DNA from: Actinomycetota bacterium
GTDB lineage: Bacteria; Actinomycetota; Actinomycetes; Propionibacteriales; Nocardioidaceae
Direction of reading: 5' to 3'
DNA length: 64,000 bases
Assembly (NCBI GenBank): GCA_009701885.1
Contig: WLJH01000014.1
Location: 35,449-99,448 of the forward strand
Below, in pieces: positions 54,210-63,556 of the stretch. Position numbers and translations under genes: made by a program. Every line of letters begins with the position of its first letter. The stretch's first letter is position 1. The notes beneath the pieces were generated by a model. It searched no databases. It was not told where the DNA came from and was given only the letters and a program-made list of their open reading frames with translations.

Positions 54210-55928
54210 TCAGGCTCCCGGCAGCGCCTCGGCCTGCTCCTTGGCCCACCGGTAGTCCGCCTTGCCGCTGGGCGAGCGGACGACGTGGTCGACGCGCAGG
54301 ATCGCCTTGGGCAGCTTGTAGCGGGCGATGTGCGCGGAGGCGGTGGCGAGCAAGTCCTCGTCGGACACCGGTGAGGCCACCGAGACGATCGCCACCGGCT
54401 CGCTCCCCCACCGCTCGGACGGGCGGCCCACGACGATGACGTCGCGCACGGCCGGGTGCGCACCGACGGCCCGCTCGACCTCCTCGGCGAAGATCTTCTC
54501 CCCGCCGGAGTTGATGGTGACCCCGTCGCGACCCAGCAGCCGGATCCGCCCGTCGGGCAGCATCTCGGCCCGGTCGCCCGGCACCGAGAACCGCTCACCG
54601 GCGATCGTCGGGAAGGTCCGCGCGGTCTTCTCGGCGTCGCCGAGGTAGCCCAGCGGCACCCGTCCGCGCTGGGCGAGCCAGCCGCCGCCCGATCCCTGCT
54701 CCTCCCCCGGTACGACGACGCGTGACAGGTCCTCGGAGACGACCGTCGTGGTCGGGACCGGCGTGAAGGTCGCGGCCTCGGCCTCCATGCCCTTGAGGCT
54801 CATCGAGCTCATCTGCAGCCCGGTCTCCGACGACCCGGCCGCGTCCATGACGATGATGTGCGGCAGCAGCTCCATGAGCCGCGACCGGACCGCCGGCGAC
54901 AGCGGGGCCGCCCCGTTGTTGACCGCGGCGAGACCGGAAAGGTCGTAGGAGCGGGCCTCCAGCTCGGTGATGAGCGGGCGGACCATCGCGTCCCCCACCA
55001 CTGGCAGGCTCACGCACCCCTCGCGCACGACCGTCTCCAGCACCGAGCGGGCGTCGAAGGTGCGCGGGTCCGGCGGCAGCACGATCTTCCCGCCGCTGGT
55101 GATCATGTGGAAGGTCGACCACTGCGCCGCGCCGTGCATGAACGGCAGCGCCATGAGCAGCGTCATCCCGCCCGCGGCGTTGCGGGCGTTCTCGGCGATC
55201 GCCTCGTAGGAGGTGTACGGCTCGGTGGTCCCGAACGGGGTGCCGCCCATCGAGGTGACGTACATGTCGTCCTGGCGCCACAGCACGCCCTTGGGCATCC
55301 CCGTCGTGCCGCCGGTGTAGACGACGTACAGGTCGTCGCCGGTCGGCCGCGGCAGCTCGACGCCCGCGGCCTCGCCGTCGCGACCCGAGGCAAGGGCGTC
55401 CGCCCACCACACCGCGCCGGGCAGGAGTGCCTCGCCGGAGTCGTCGGGCACCTGGACGAGGTGGTCGAGGGTCGGCACCAGGTCGCGCACCTGGGCGACC
55501 TGCGGGGCGAAGCAGGAGTGGTAGACCAGCGCCCGCGTGCCGGCATCGACCAGGACGTAGACGAGCTCCTCGGCGACGTAGCGGTAGTTGACGTTCACCG
55601 GCACGGCGCGGGCGCGGTAGGAGGCGATCATCGCCTCGAGGTACTCCGGCCCGTTGTGGAGGTAGAGACCGACGTGGTCCTGCCCCGACTCGTGGCCGGC
55701 CAGCGCCTGGCGCTCGGTGTGGCAGCCCAGGCCGCGCCCGGCCAGGAACCGGGCCAGCGCGTCGACGTCGGCGTCGACCGCGCCGTACGTCAGCCGCAGG
55801 TCACCGGCGACCAGGAGCTCCTGCTCCGGCACCGTCGTGGCCACCGTGCGGAAGACCGAGGAGAGGTCGAAGCCGTGGACCTGCTCGGGCAGGGCGGAGG
55901 AGGACGTCGAGGGGGCGGCACCGGGCAT
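54210..55928 (-). CDS. Acyl-CoA synthetase, FadD19/FadD17-like
   Basis: 572-residue ANL enzyme. AMP-binding P-loop YTGGTTGMPKGVLWRQDDMY, motif A5-like DAAGSSETG, GDRAEML, and the catalytic Lys in SPSGKADYRWAKEQAEALPG. The KADYRWAKEQ ending and GGTTGxPKGVxWR are characteristic of mycobacterial FadD19, which activates steroid side-chain acids. A perfect KstR consensus box abuts its start. ATG 55928 with TATAAC eight bases upstream, near-leaderless. Confidence 0.93.
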   Translation of the reverse strand: MPGAAPSTSSSALPEQVHGFDLSSVFRTVATTVPEQELLVAGDLRLTYGAVDADVDALARFLAGRGLGCHTERQALAGHESGQDHVGLYLHNGPEYLEAMIASYRARAVPVNVNYRYVAEELVYVLVDAGTRALVYHSCFAPQVAQVRDLVPTLDHLVQVPDDSGEALLPGAVWWADALASGRDGEAAGVELPRPTGDDLYVVYTGGTTGMPKGVLWRQDDMYVTSMGGTPFGTTEPYTSYEAIAENARNAAGGMTLLMALPFMHGAAQWSTFHMITSGGKIVLPPDPRTFDARSVLETVVREGCVSLPVVGDAMVRPLITELEARSYDLSGLAAVNNGAAPLSPAVRSRLMELLPHIIVMDAAGSSETGLQMSSMSLKGMEAEAATFTPVPTTTVVSEDLSRVVVPGEEQGSGGGWLAQRGRVPLGYLGDAEKTARTFPTIAGERFSVPGDRAEMLPDGRIRLLGRDGVTINSGGEKIFAEEVERAVGAHPAVRDVIVVGRPSERWGSEPVAIVSVASPVSDEDLLATASAHIARYKLPKAILRVDHVVRSPSGKADYRWAKEQAEALPGA

Positions 55929-55942
55929 TGGAACACGTTATA
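55929..55942. promoter_or_regulatory. KstR-consensus box at the acyl-CoA synthetase start
   Basis: TGGAACACGTTATA on plus satisfies every fixed position of TnnAACnnGTTnnA. It lies directly before the ATG and includes the -10 candidate TATAAC (minus, 55942-55937), so binding would block transcription initiation. Confidence 0.7.
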
Positions 55943-55972
55943 GATCGTGTGCGGCGGGTCACAAGAAGGTGC

Positions 55973-58897
55973 TCAGGCCTCGAGCGCCCACTCGCCTGCG
56001 ACCCACGCCCGCGGTGGACGCCCCGCCGCCTGGCGGGCGACCTCGGCGCAGAGCCAGGACCCCACGAGGTCGCCGGTCGGGCGCTCGGAGGCCAGCATCC
56101 GACCGGCCCCCGCCGCCTCCCGCGCGCTGCACAGGGCGCCGTCCAGCTCGTCCATGCTCTGCACCGACCGCGCCGAGAGCTGCAGCAGCACGTCGGCGAC
56201 CGCATCCGGCTCGCCGGGGCGGGCCTCGGGCACGACCTCCCGCAGCTGGTCCAGCGCGTCGCTGGCTGCCGCGTGCCGCTCCATCGCCCCCGGGTCCTCC
56301 TCGAGCGTCAGGAGCAGGTGCTCGCGCAGCAACCCGGCGGCCTGCTCCTGCCACGCCCAGTGCGCGGCGAGGGGTACGCCGAGGAGCGCGACGTGCACGG
56401 TGCGCACCTCCTCGGGCGCGACGTCGGTGTCGTCGGTCGACGCGGCTCCGGCCGGGCGGCCCACCTCGAACCAGACCGTCTTGCCGTCCCGGTGGCGGGC
56501 GACGTCCCAGCGGTCGACGCTGGCGTCGACGAGCCGCAGCCCGCGGCCGGTCGCCGCCGTGACGGAGTGGCGGCGCGGCACGGGCGAGTGCGCGGAACCG
56601 TCGCGGACCTCCACCCGCACCCCGGTCGGGCAGGCGGTCACGCAGACCCGGATGTCGGTGCCGGCGTGGACCAAGGCGTTGGTCGCGAGCTCGGAGACGG
56701 CCAGGATCGCGGCGTCGCGGCACTCGGGCGCCAGGCCGTCGGCGTGGGCGTCGATCTCCTGAGCGACGAGGCGACGGGCCGCCGAGACGCTCGTGGGGTG
56801 GGCCGGCAGGACGGCGCGCAGCCCCTCCGCCGGGGAGCCGGGGCCGCTGGCCGCCGGCTGCTCGCCGGCGACCAGCGGCCGCACGGCCACGAGCGCCACG
56901 TCGTCCTCGCGGCGCCCCGGGACCATGCGCTCCACGACCTCGTCGCAGAGCAGGGTCAGGTCCGTGCGCGGGCCACCACCGCGGCCGGGTCCGGCGACAA
57001 GCGAGCCAAGCTCCTCGCGCAGCCGCTCGAGCCCGACGTCGAGGTGCTCGCCGCGTCGCTCGACCAGGCCGTCGGTGTAGAGCAGCAGCGTGGCGCCCGG
57101 CGCCAGGTCGAGGACCCCCTCGGCCCGGGGGGAGTCGGCGTCCCACCCGAGCAGCAGGTCGGACTCGTGCGCGTCGAGCAGGGTCGTCGTGCCGTCATCG
57201 TCGACCAGGACGGGCGGCGGGTGGCCGGCCGTGGACCAGCGCGCTCGCACCGGCGTGCCCGGCTCGACCACTGGGTCGAGGCGGACCACCAGCACCGTCG
57301 CCGTGGTCTCCACGCCCAGCGAGCGCAGCACGCGGTCCGTCGCCCGCAGCACCTCGGCCGGGCCGCCGCCGTCGTGCACGGCCACGGCCCGCAGCAGGCT
57401 GCGGACCTGGCCCATCGCAGCAGCCGCCGCGGCGTCGTGACCGACGACGTCGCCGACCACCAGGACGGTGCCCCCGTCGTCCTGGACGAACGCGTCGTAC
57501 CAGTCCCCGCCGACCTGGGCGGCCTCGGCCGCGGCGGCGTACCTCACCGCCACCTGCAGCCCGGGCGGCGAGGGCGGGTCGGTGAGCAGGCTGCGCTGCA
57601 GGCCCTCGGCCAGGTCGCGCTGCTCTGCGAAGAGGCGCGCGTTGTCGAGGGTCAGGCCCGCCCGCACGGCCAGGTCGCCCAGTGTCAGCAGGTCGTCCTC
57701 GTCGAAGGTCCCGGCGCGCCGCACCACGGTCACGAGCCCGACCAACCGGTCTCGTCCGCGCAGCGCGAGCACGGCGACGGACGTGTCCGCAGGGAGCTCC
57801 TCCGGCAGCGGCACCGGCAGGGACTCCGCGTCCTCCGCAGCCAGCACCCGGGGGCGGTCGGTGGCGATCAGGGGCGTCATCGCCTCCCCGCCCACGAGAC
57901 GGGGTCCCGAGAGGTCGGCGCGCGCCGCACCGGCTCCCCACTGGCCGACGTCGCGCAGCACGGCGTACCTCGTCTCCGAGAGCCGCTCCTCGACCAGGGT
58001 CGTCGCCACCCAGTCGCCCAGGTCGGGCACGAGCGCGGTGCCCAGGCGCCGCAGCGCCTCCGCCCCGTCGAGGGTGCCGACGAGCTGCCGGGTCACGCGG
58101 TCCACCAGGGCCTCGCGCGCGGCCACCCGGGCGATCCGCTCCTGGTTCCGGTAGCGCTCGGTGACCTCGTTGAAGTAGACCGCCAGTCCGTCGGGGCTGG
58201 GCCAGGCCCGCACCTCGTACCAACCGTCGAGCGGGGCGGGGTAGTAGGCGTCGAAGCTCACCGGCTCACCGGTCGCCACGGCGCCGCGGTAGCTGGTCTC
58301 GAAGATGGAGCCGACGGTCGCGGGGAAGGCCTCCCACACGACCCGGCCGACGAGCTGGTCACCGTCGGCGCCGAGCAGCTGCTCGGCCTCGTTGTTGAGG
58401 TAGGCGAAGCGCCACTGGGGATCGAGCTGGCAGAAGGCGCTCGGCATCGCCTCGAGCACCCGCGCCACCCGGGCATCGGTGTCCCGCGCGTCGGTCGTGT
58501 CGTACGCCGCGCCGACGACCCGAGCGGCCTTCCCGTCGGCACCCGCGAGCGCCCGCCCACGGGCAGCCACCCAGCGCAGCCCCTCCGGACCGAGGACGCG
58601 GTACTCCGCGGCGTACTCCCCGCACGTCTCGACCGCGCGCTCCAGGGCGGCGGTCACCCGCGGGACGTCGTCCGGGTGCACGAGGGCGTTGAAGGCCTCG
58701 ATCGTGCCGCCCCACGACTCGCGGGAGACACCGAAGACCCGCAGCAGCCGGTCGTCCCACCGCAGCTCGCGGGTGGCCAGGTCCCAGTCCCAGGCGCCGA
58801 CCCCGGCGGCGTCGACGGCCAGCCTCCAGGCCACCTGCTCGATGTCGAGGTCGGGCAGCCCGAGCGGCACGTCCACGGGGACGACCGAGTCCGTCAC
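55973..58897 (-). CDS. PAS-PAS-GAF-SpoIIE phosphatase-HATPase signalling protein
   Basis: 974 residues. Order: PAS (about 15-125, AAGVGAWDWDLATRELRWDD), second PAS (about 130-250, AMPSAFCQLDPQWRFAYLNNEAEQLLG), GAF (about 275-430), PP2C/SpoIIE phosphatase (about 440-655, GGDWYDAFVQDDGGTVLVVGDVVGHDAAAAA and LLLYTDGLVERRG), RsbW-like HATPase (about 690-800, SELATNALVHAG, GRGLRLVDA), then 170 residues without a named domain. Such proteins control anti-sigma/anti-anti-sigma switches. GTG with GAGGGGGG upstream. Confidence 0.93.
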   Translation of the reverse strand: MTDSVVPVDVPLGLPDLDIEQVAWRLAVDAAGVGAWDWDLATRELRWDDRLLRVFGVSRESWGGTIEAFNALVHPDDVPRVTAALERAVETCGEYAAEYRVLGPEGLRWVAARGRALAGADGKAARVVGAAYDTTDARDTDARVARVLEAMPSAFCQLDPQWRFAYLNNEAEQLLGADGDQLVGRVVWEAFPATVGSIFETSYRGAVATGEPVSFDAYYPAPLDGWYEVRAWPSPDGLAVYFNEVTERYRNQERIARVAAREALVDRVTRQLVGTLDGAEALRRLGTALVPDLGDWVATTLVEERLSETRYAVLRDVGQWGAGAARADLSGPRLVGGEAMTPLIATDRPRVLAAEDAESLPVPLPEELPADTSVAVLALRGRDRLVGLVTVVRRAGTFDEDDLLTLGDLAVRAGLTLDNARLFAEQRDLAEGLQRSLLTDPPSPPGLQVAVRYAAAAEAAQVGGDWYDAFVQDDGGTVLVVGDVVGHDAAAAAAMGQVRSLLRAVAVHDGGGPAEVLRATDRVLRSLGVETTATVLVVRLDPVVEPGTPVRARWSTAGHPPPVLVDDDGTTTLLDAHESDLLLGWDADSPRAEGVLDLAPGATLLLYTDGLVERRGEHLDVGLERLREELGSLVAGPGRGGGPRTDLTLLCDEVVERMVPGRREDDVALVAVRPLVAGEQPAASGPGSPAEGLRAVLPAHPTSVSAARRLVAQEIDAHADGLAPECRDAAILAVSELATNALVHAGTDIRVCVTACPTGVRVEVRDGSAHSPVPRRHSVTAATGRGLRLVDASVDRWDVARHRDGKTVWFEVGRPAGAASTDDTDVAPEEVRTVHVALLGVPLAAHWAWQEQAAGLLREHLLLTLEEDPGAMERHAAASDALDQLREVVPEARPGEPDAVADVLLQLSARSVQSMDELDGALCSAREAAGAGRMLASERPTGDLVGSWLCAEVARQAAGRPPRAWVAGEWALEA

Positions 58898-59023
58898 GTC
58901 GTCCCCCCTCGCGTCCACGGTCGGGACATGATGCCCCGCACGGGGGCGGTGGCGACCCACCCTCCAGGACCGACCACCTCACACGGCCCAGGTGGTCGAG
59001 ACCAGTGCGGTCGGACGGGTCGA

Positions 59024-59365
59024 TCAGGTGGGGGCGAGCAGCTCGGCGGGCAACCACTCCTGCACCAGCCCCCACGAGCCGGTGCGCACCCGGGCGGCGT
59101 AGACGACCAGCCCCTCCCACCGGCGGTCGCGCTGGCGCCACTCCAGCAGCAGGCCGGGCCGCTTCTCCCCGTCGCCGTCCACGGCGTCGGCGACCCAGCA
59201 GTGGCGCGCGGGACAGACCGGGCCGGGCAGGGACCCGGGCCTCACCCCGGGACGGACGCCGGGGCGCTGCTCGAGGCCGGACGGGTCCCCGGCCGGGGGC
59301 CGGCCCGGCGTGCCGCCGACGCGCACGCGGTCGCGCAGGGGGATGCCGCTCCCCTGCCTCGCCAT
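59024..59365 (-). CDS. Conserved actinobacterial small protein
   Basis: 113 residues. N-terminal half is a Pro/Gly/Arg linker. The C-terminal CPARHCWVADAVDGDGEKRPGLLLEWRQRDRRWEGLVVYAARV…LVQEWLPAELL resembles short hypothetical proteins common in actinobacteria, with HCWV and LLLEWR as conserved blocks. Function unknown. ATG 59365 chosen; an in-frame GTG lies 12 bp upstream. Confidence 0.7.
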   Translation of the reverse strand: MARQGSGIPLRDRVRVGGTPGRPPAGDPSGLEQRPGVRPGVRPGSLPGPVCPARHCWVADAVDGDGEKRPGLLLEWRQRDRRWEGLVVYAARVRTGSWGLVQEWLPAELLAPT

Positions 59366-59460
59366 GCCGCCCGCCACCAGGTCATCGTGCCACAGGTTCG
59401 AACATCTGTTCGATGCCGACCGGAGGTGGACCGGACCGGATCCGACCGGGAGCAGGGCCC

Positions 59461-60552
59461 TCAGTCGTCGTCGGCGATCTCCTCGCCGTGCGTGCCGGGC
59501 CGCGGGGCCCAGGGCAGCTCGCGCGAGGGCCGCACCACGATCAGCCGGTCCCCACGCGCCAGCTGGGTCACGACCGGGTCGAAGTAGCGGTAGACCTTCT
59601 CGTCGCGCACGACCGCGATCACCTGGTCGGGCAGGCGCTGCGGCTGCTGGCCCACCTCGGAGAGCAGCAGGTCGCGCTCGGCCACCTCCAGACCGTCGCC
59701 GTAGGTGAGCAGGTCCTCCATCACCGACCCCAGGGACGGCGAGACGGTGGAGAGGCCCAGCAGGCGACCGACCGCGTCGGAGGAGGTGATGACCGAGTCC
59801 GCGCCGGACTGGCGCATGAGCGGGGCGTTCTCCTGCTCGCGGACCGCGGCCACGATCCAGGCGTCCGGGTTGAGCTGGCGCACGGTGAGGGTCGCGAGCA
59901 CGTTGGAGTCGTCGCGGTCCGTGGTGATGATGACCTGCTCGGCGTCCGCGACCCCTGCACGCCGCAGCACCTCGCGGCGGGTGGCGTCGCCGGTGATCAC
60001 GGCCAGCCCGTCGGCGTGGGCGTCCTCGAGCGCCACCGGGCTGGGGTCGACGATGACGACGTCCTCGCGGCGGGTCCCGTTGTTGACCAGGGTGTCCACC
60101 GCGCTGCGGCCCTTGGTGCCGTAGCCGATGACGACGACGTGCTTGCCCATGCGCTTCCTCCAGCGTGCGACCCGGAACATCTCCCGGCCCTGGGAGGCCA
60201 GCACCTCCAGGGTGGTGCCGATCAGCAGCACCAGGAAGGCGATGCGGGCCGGGGTGACGACGAAGGCGTTGATCATCCGTGCGTGAGGCTCGACCGGCGC
60301 GATGTCGCCGTAGCCGGTCGTGCTCAACGTGACGGTCGTGTAGTAGATCGCGTCCCCGAGACTGACGTAGCCGGTCGGGTCGTTGTTGTCGCGGTAGGCC
60401 GCCCGGTCGAACCAGACCAGCAGCACCGTGCCGACGAGGATCGACAGCGCCAGCAGGACCCGGCGTCCCAGCTCCCACCACGGCGAGCGGACCCGCTCGG
60501 GCAGGGAGACCAGGCCGGGACCCCGCAGCGGGGCCGGCTCGGATCCGCTCAC
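59461..60552 (-). CDS. Two-helix potassium channel with RCK (TrkA-N/TrkA-C) domain
   Basis: 363 residues. Two membrane helices (about 30-48 and 92-115) flank the selectivity filter TTGYGD (78-83). Cytoplasmic TrkA-N Rossmann domain begins HVVVIGYGTKGRSAVD (about 138), followed by a TrkA-C-like regulatory part (LPDQVIAVVRDEKVYRYF…GDRLIVV). K+ efflux/uptake channel gated by nucleotide or ions. GTG start lies in a GTGA overlap with a possible four-codon upstream ORF. Confidence 0.93.
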   Translation of the reverse strand: MSGSEPAPLRGPGLVSLPERVRSPWWELGRRVLLALSILVGTVLLVWFDRAAYRDNNDPTGYVSLGDAIYYTTVTLSTTGYGDIAPVEPHARMINAFVVTPARIAFLVLLIGTTLEVLASQGREMFRVARWRKRMGKHVVVIGYGTKGRSAVDTLVNNGTRREDVVIVDPSPVALEDAHADGLAVITGDATRREVLRRAGVADAEQVIITTDRDDSNVLATLTVRQLNPDAWIVAAVREQENAPLMRQSGADSVITSSDAVGRLLGLSTVSPSLGSVMEDLLTYGDGLEVAERDLLLSEVGQQPQRLPDQVIAVVRDEKVYRYFDPVVTQLARGDRLIVVRPSRELPWAPRPGTHGEEIADDD

Positions 60553-60573
60553 GTGCTCACCACGGGGCAGAAC

Positions 60574-61611
60574 CTACTCCTGACCGGCCGCGGTTCCCGG
60601 CTCCGGCACGGCCTCGGTCGTGGTCGCGGGCGCGGGGTCGGGTCCGCCGGCCCGCTCCCGCCCGCCCAGCAGCGGCAGCCCCAGGGCCCGACGGGCCCGG
60701 GCCCGGGTGGTCGCGGCCTGGGGGTAGACGTGGTCGAAGGCGGCGTTGACCGCGGCCCCGATCAGCACCGCGATCGCGACCAGGTAGAGCCACAGCAGCA
60801 CCGCGATCGGTGCGGCCAGCGGACCGTAGATCGAGCGCGAGTCGGCGGCGGTCACGGTCAGCACCCAGCGCAGGGCGTAGGAGCCCAGCACCCAGGCCAC
60901 GAGCGAGAAGGTGGCCCCCGGGAGGTTGAAGGACCAGTTCGTCCGCACCGGCACCGACACGTGGTAGAGCGTGGCCAGGAAGCAGATGCACAGCACCACC
61001 ACGACCGGCCAGTAGAAGGTCATGAGGAAGTCGGCGCGGTTGGGCAGCAGCTGGCGGACCATCGTGGGCCCGGCCACGACCAGGGGCAGCGTGACGACGC
61101 CGGTGATGATCGCCATGACGTAGAGCACGAAGGACAACGCCCGGGTGCGGACGATCGAGCGCTCCCCGCCCAGGCCGTGCATCACGGTGATGGTGTCGAC
61201 GAAGACGTTGAGCGCCCGCGAGCCCGACCACAGCGCCAGCACGAAGCCGAGGGAGACCACGTCGAAGCGCCCTGCCTCCAGCACGTCGGTGACGGTCGGC
61301 TCGATGACGTTGTCGACCGCGCGGTCGGTGAGGGCCTGGCGCGAGAGGTCGATGATCGCGGCCCGGACGTCCTCGACCTGCGCGGGGGTGAACTGGTCGG
61401 CGACGTACCCGATGCCGCCGGCGAGCGCGAAGAGCAACGGTGGCACGGAGACCACCGCGAAGAAGGCCGCCTCGGCCGCCAGGCCGGTGACGCGGTAGCG
61501 CAGGCACGACGCCACGGTGGTCACCAGCAGCCGCCAGGCCTGGTGGCCCGCGTGCCGTGCGGTGGCCCGGAGACGGCCGGCCGGGACGGCACGACCCGGG
61601 ACCGACGGCAT
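60574..61611 (-). CDS. YihY/BrkB family membrane protein
   Basis: 345 residues, six membrane helices. EAAFFAVVSVPPLLFALAGGIGYVADQF, LWSGSRALNVFVDTITVMHG and YGPLAAPIAVLLWLYLVAIAVLIGAAVNA are the family blocks. Family once misnamed ribonuclease BN; transport role unproven. C-terminal Pro/Thr/Ala tail is cytosolic. Leaderless ATG: TACCGT, six bases, ATG. Ends 21 bp before the potassium channel. Confidence 0.92.
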   Translation of the reverse strand: MPSVPGRAVPAGRLRATARHAGHQAWRLLVTTVASCLRYRVTGLAAEAAFFAVVSVPPLLFALAGGIGYVADQFTPAQVEDVRAAIIDLSRQALTDRAVDNVIEPTVTDVLEAGRFDVVSLGFVLALWSGSRALNVFVDTITVMHGLGGERSIVRTRALSFVLYVMAIITGVVTLPLVVAGPTMVRQLLPNRADFLMTFYWPVVVVLCICFLATLYHVSVPVRTNWSFNLPGATFSLVAWVLGSYALRWVLTVTAADSRSIYGPLAAPIAVLLWLYLVAIAVLIGAAVNAAFDHVYPQAATTRARARRALGLPLLGGRERAGGPDPAPATTTEAVPEPGTAAGQE

Positions 61612-61616
61612 GGACC

Positions 61617-61623
61617 TACGGTA
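61617..61623. promoter_or_regulatory. Interlocked divergent leaderless promoter (yihY / aidB)
   Basis: Plus: TACGGT (61617-61622), six bases, ATG 61629. Minus: TACCGT (61623-61618), six bases, ATG 61611. The two start codons are only 17 bp apart and the -10 hexamers share five base pairs. Same geometry as the pdxT/lipoprotein promoter. Confidence 0.6.
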
Positions 61624-61628
61624 TCCAC

Positions 61629-63311
61629 ATGGAGCTCCCCGTCCCCGGTCGCGCCGACCTGCGCGTCGTCACCAACCAGGCCCCGCCGCTGGTCGGCCAC
61701 AACGTCGTCACCTCCGACGCCGCGCTGGTCGAGGCCGTCCTGCGCCACGGGTCCCAGGAGGTCCTCGACTCCCTGGTCGACCTCGGCGCCGAGGCCGGCT
61801 CCGCGGAGGCCCGCGAGCACGGGGTCCTGGCCAACGAGCACCACCCCGAACTGACGCCGTACGACCGCTACGGCCACCGCGTCGACGAGGTCCGCTTCCA
61901 CCCCTCCTGGCACTGGCTGATGGAGCGCGCGATCGGCCACGGCCTGGCCGCCGCACCCTGGGAGGAGCAGGCCGACGGAGCGCCCCACGCCCACCTGCGC
62001 CGGGCCGCGGGCTTCATGGCCTGGGGACACACGGAGCCCGGGCACGGCTGCCCCGTCTCCATGACGTACGCCGCGGTGCCGGCGTTGCGGGCCGACGACG
62101 CCCTCGCCAAGGAGTGGACCCCGCTGCTGGCCTCGCGCCGCTACGACCCGGGCGTGCGGCCGGTGACCGAGAAGGTCGGTGCGCTCGCCGGCATGGGGAT
62201 GACCGAGAAGCAGGGTGGCTCGGACGTGCGGGCCAACACCACCCGCGCCGTGCCGGTCGGGACCGCAGGCGGCGACGGCACCTACACCCTGCACGGCCAC
62301 AAGTGGTTCACCAGTGCCCCCATGAACGACGTCTTCCTCGTGCTGGCCCAGGCCGAGGCGGGCGTGACCTGCTTCGTGGTGCCCCGCGTGCTGCCCGACG
62401 GCAGCCGCAACCAGCTCGACGTCGTCCGGCTCAAGGACAAGCTGGGCAACCGCTCCAACGCCTCCTCGGAGCTGGAGATGGACGGCACGGTCGGGTTCCG
62501 CCTCGGCGACGAGGGCCGCGGGGTCCGCACCATCATCGAGATGGTCGCCGCGACCCGGCTCGACTGCGTCCTGGGCTCCACCGCCCTGATGCGCCGCGCG
62601 GTCTCCGAGGCCAGCTGGCACGTCACCCACCGCTCGGCCTTCGGCGGCCGACTGGTCGACAAGCCGCTCATGCAGAACGTCGTCGCCGATCTCCACGTCG
62701 AGACCGAGGCCGCGACGGCGCTGGCCCTGCGGCTGGCCGCGGCCGTCGACGCACCGCACGACCCGCACGAAGTGGCGCTGCGACGGATCGCGCTGCCGCT
62801 GGCGAAGTTCTGGGTCTGCAAGCGGGCGCCGATGATGGTCGCCGAGGCCCTGGAGTGCCTGGGCGGCAACGGCTACGTCGAGGAGTCGGGGATGCCGCTG
62901 CTCTACCGCGAGGCCCCGCTCAACTCGGTGTGGGAGGGCTCGGGCAACGTCAACGCCCTCGACGTCCTGCGCGCGCTGGGCCGCGAGCCCGAGGTGCTGG
63001 ACGCCTGGATCACCGAGGTCGGCCGGGCCCGCGGCGGCGACGCCCGCCTGGACCGCGCGGTCGACGACACCCTGGCCATGATCGGCGCCCTGCTCGGCGA
63101 GCCGGACCGGCTCGAGCAGCAGGCGCGCCGCCTGGCGAGCCGGATGGCCGCGGTGCTGCAGGGCTCCCTGCTGGTGCGCTTCGCCCCGGCCGAGGTCGCC
63201 GACGTGTTCTGCGCCTCGCGACTGGGTGCAGTGCACGAGGGCGTCTTCGGGGCGCTCGACAGCGGCGACCTGGCCGCGATCGTGGAGCGCACGACGCCGA
63301 CGACGGCCTGA
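61629..63311 (+). CDS. aidB: AidB-type acyl-CoA dehydrogenase
   Basis: 560 residues, aligned along its length with E. coli AidB: VTNQAPPLVGHNV, ELTPYDRYGHRVDEVRFHPSWHWLM, GMGMTEKQGGSDVRANTTRA, GHKWFTSAPMNDVFLVLAQ, RLKDKLGNRSNASSELE, TRLDCVLGSTALMRRA, NSVWEGSGNVNALDVLR. AidB binds FAD and DNA and is part of the adaptive response to alkylation in E. coli; acyl-CoA turnover is weak. Regulation here is not Ada-like as far as the sequence shows; it uses a leaderless divergent promoter. Confidence 0.95.
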   Translation: MELPVPGRADLRVVTNQAPPLVGHNVVTSDAALVEAVLRHGSQEVLDSLVDLGAEAGSAEAREHGVLANEHHPELTPYDRYGHRVDEVRFHPSWHWLMERAIGHGLAAAPWEEQADGAPHAHLRRAAGFMAWGHTEPGHGCPVSMTYAAVPALRADDALAKEWTPLLASRRYDPGVRPVTEKVGALAGMGMTEKQGGSDVRANTTRAVPVGTAGGDGTYTLHGHKWFTSAPMNDVFLVLAQAEAGVTCFVVPRVLPDGSRNQLDVVRLKDKLGNRSNASSELEMDGTVGFRLGDEGRGVRTIIEMVAATRLDCVLGSTALMRRAVSEASWHVTHRSAFGGRLVDKPLMQNVVADLHVETEAATALALRLAAAVDAPHDPHEVALRRIALPLAKFWVCKRAPMMVAEALECLGGNGYVEESGMPLLYREAPLNSVWEGSGNVNALDVLRALGREPEVLDAWITEVGRARGGDARLDRAVDDTLAMIGALLGEPDRLEQQARRLASRMAAVLQGSLLVRFAPAEVADVFCASRLGAVHEGVFGALDSGDLAAIVERTTPTTA

Positions 63312-63556
63312 GACGAGCGCGACGGGCACGACGGGCGCGACCGGCTCGGCGGGCGTCGGCGCTCGCCGCGCAGAGGGACGCTGAGCGCTCCGGCGGACGA
63401 AGGGACCTTGGTCCCGTCACATCGGGCGGCCACCTGCCGATCGGGTGGACGGACAGGAGACGAGCGAGGACGAGAGCGTCCCAGCAGTTCGGAGGACACG
63501 CGGACAGCCTTGCTCCCGAGGAGCCGCTCCGCTCGGCGGGACTGGACCAGCCCACC

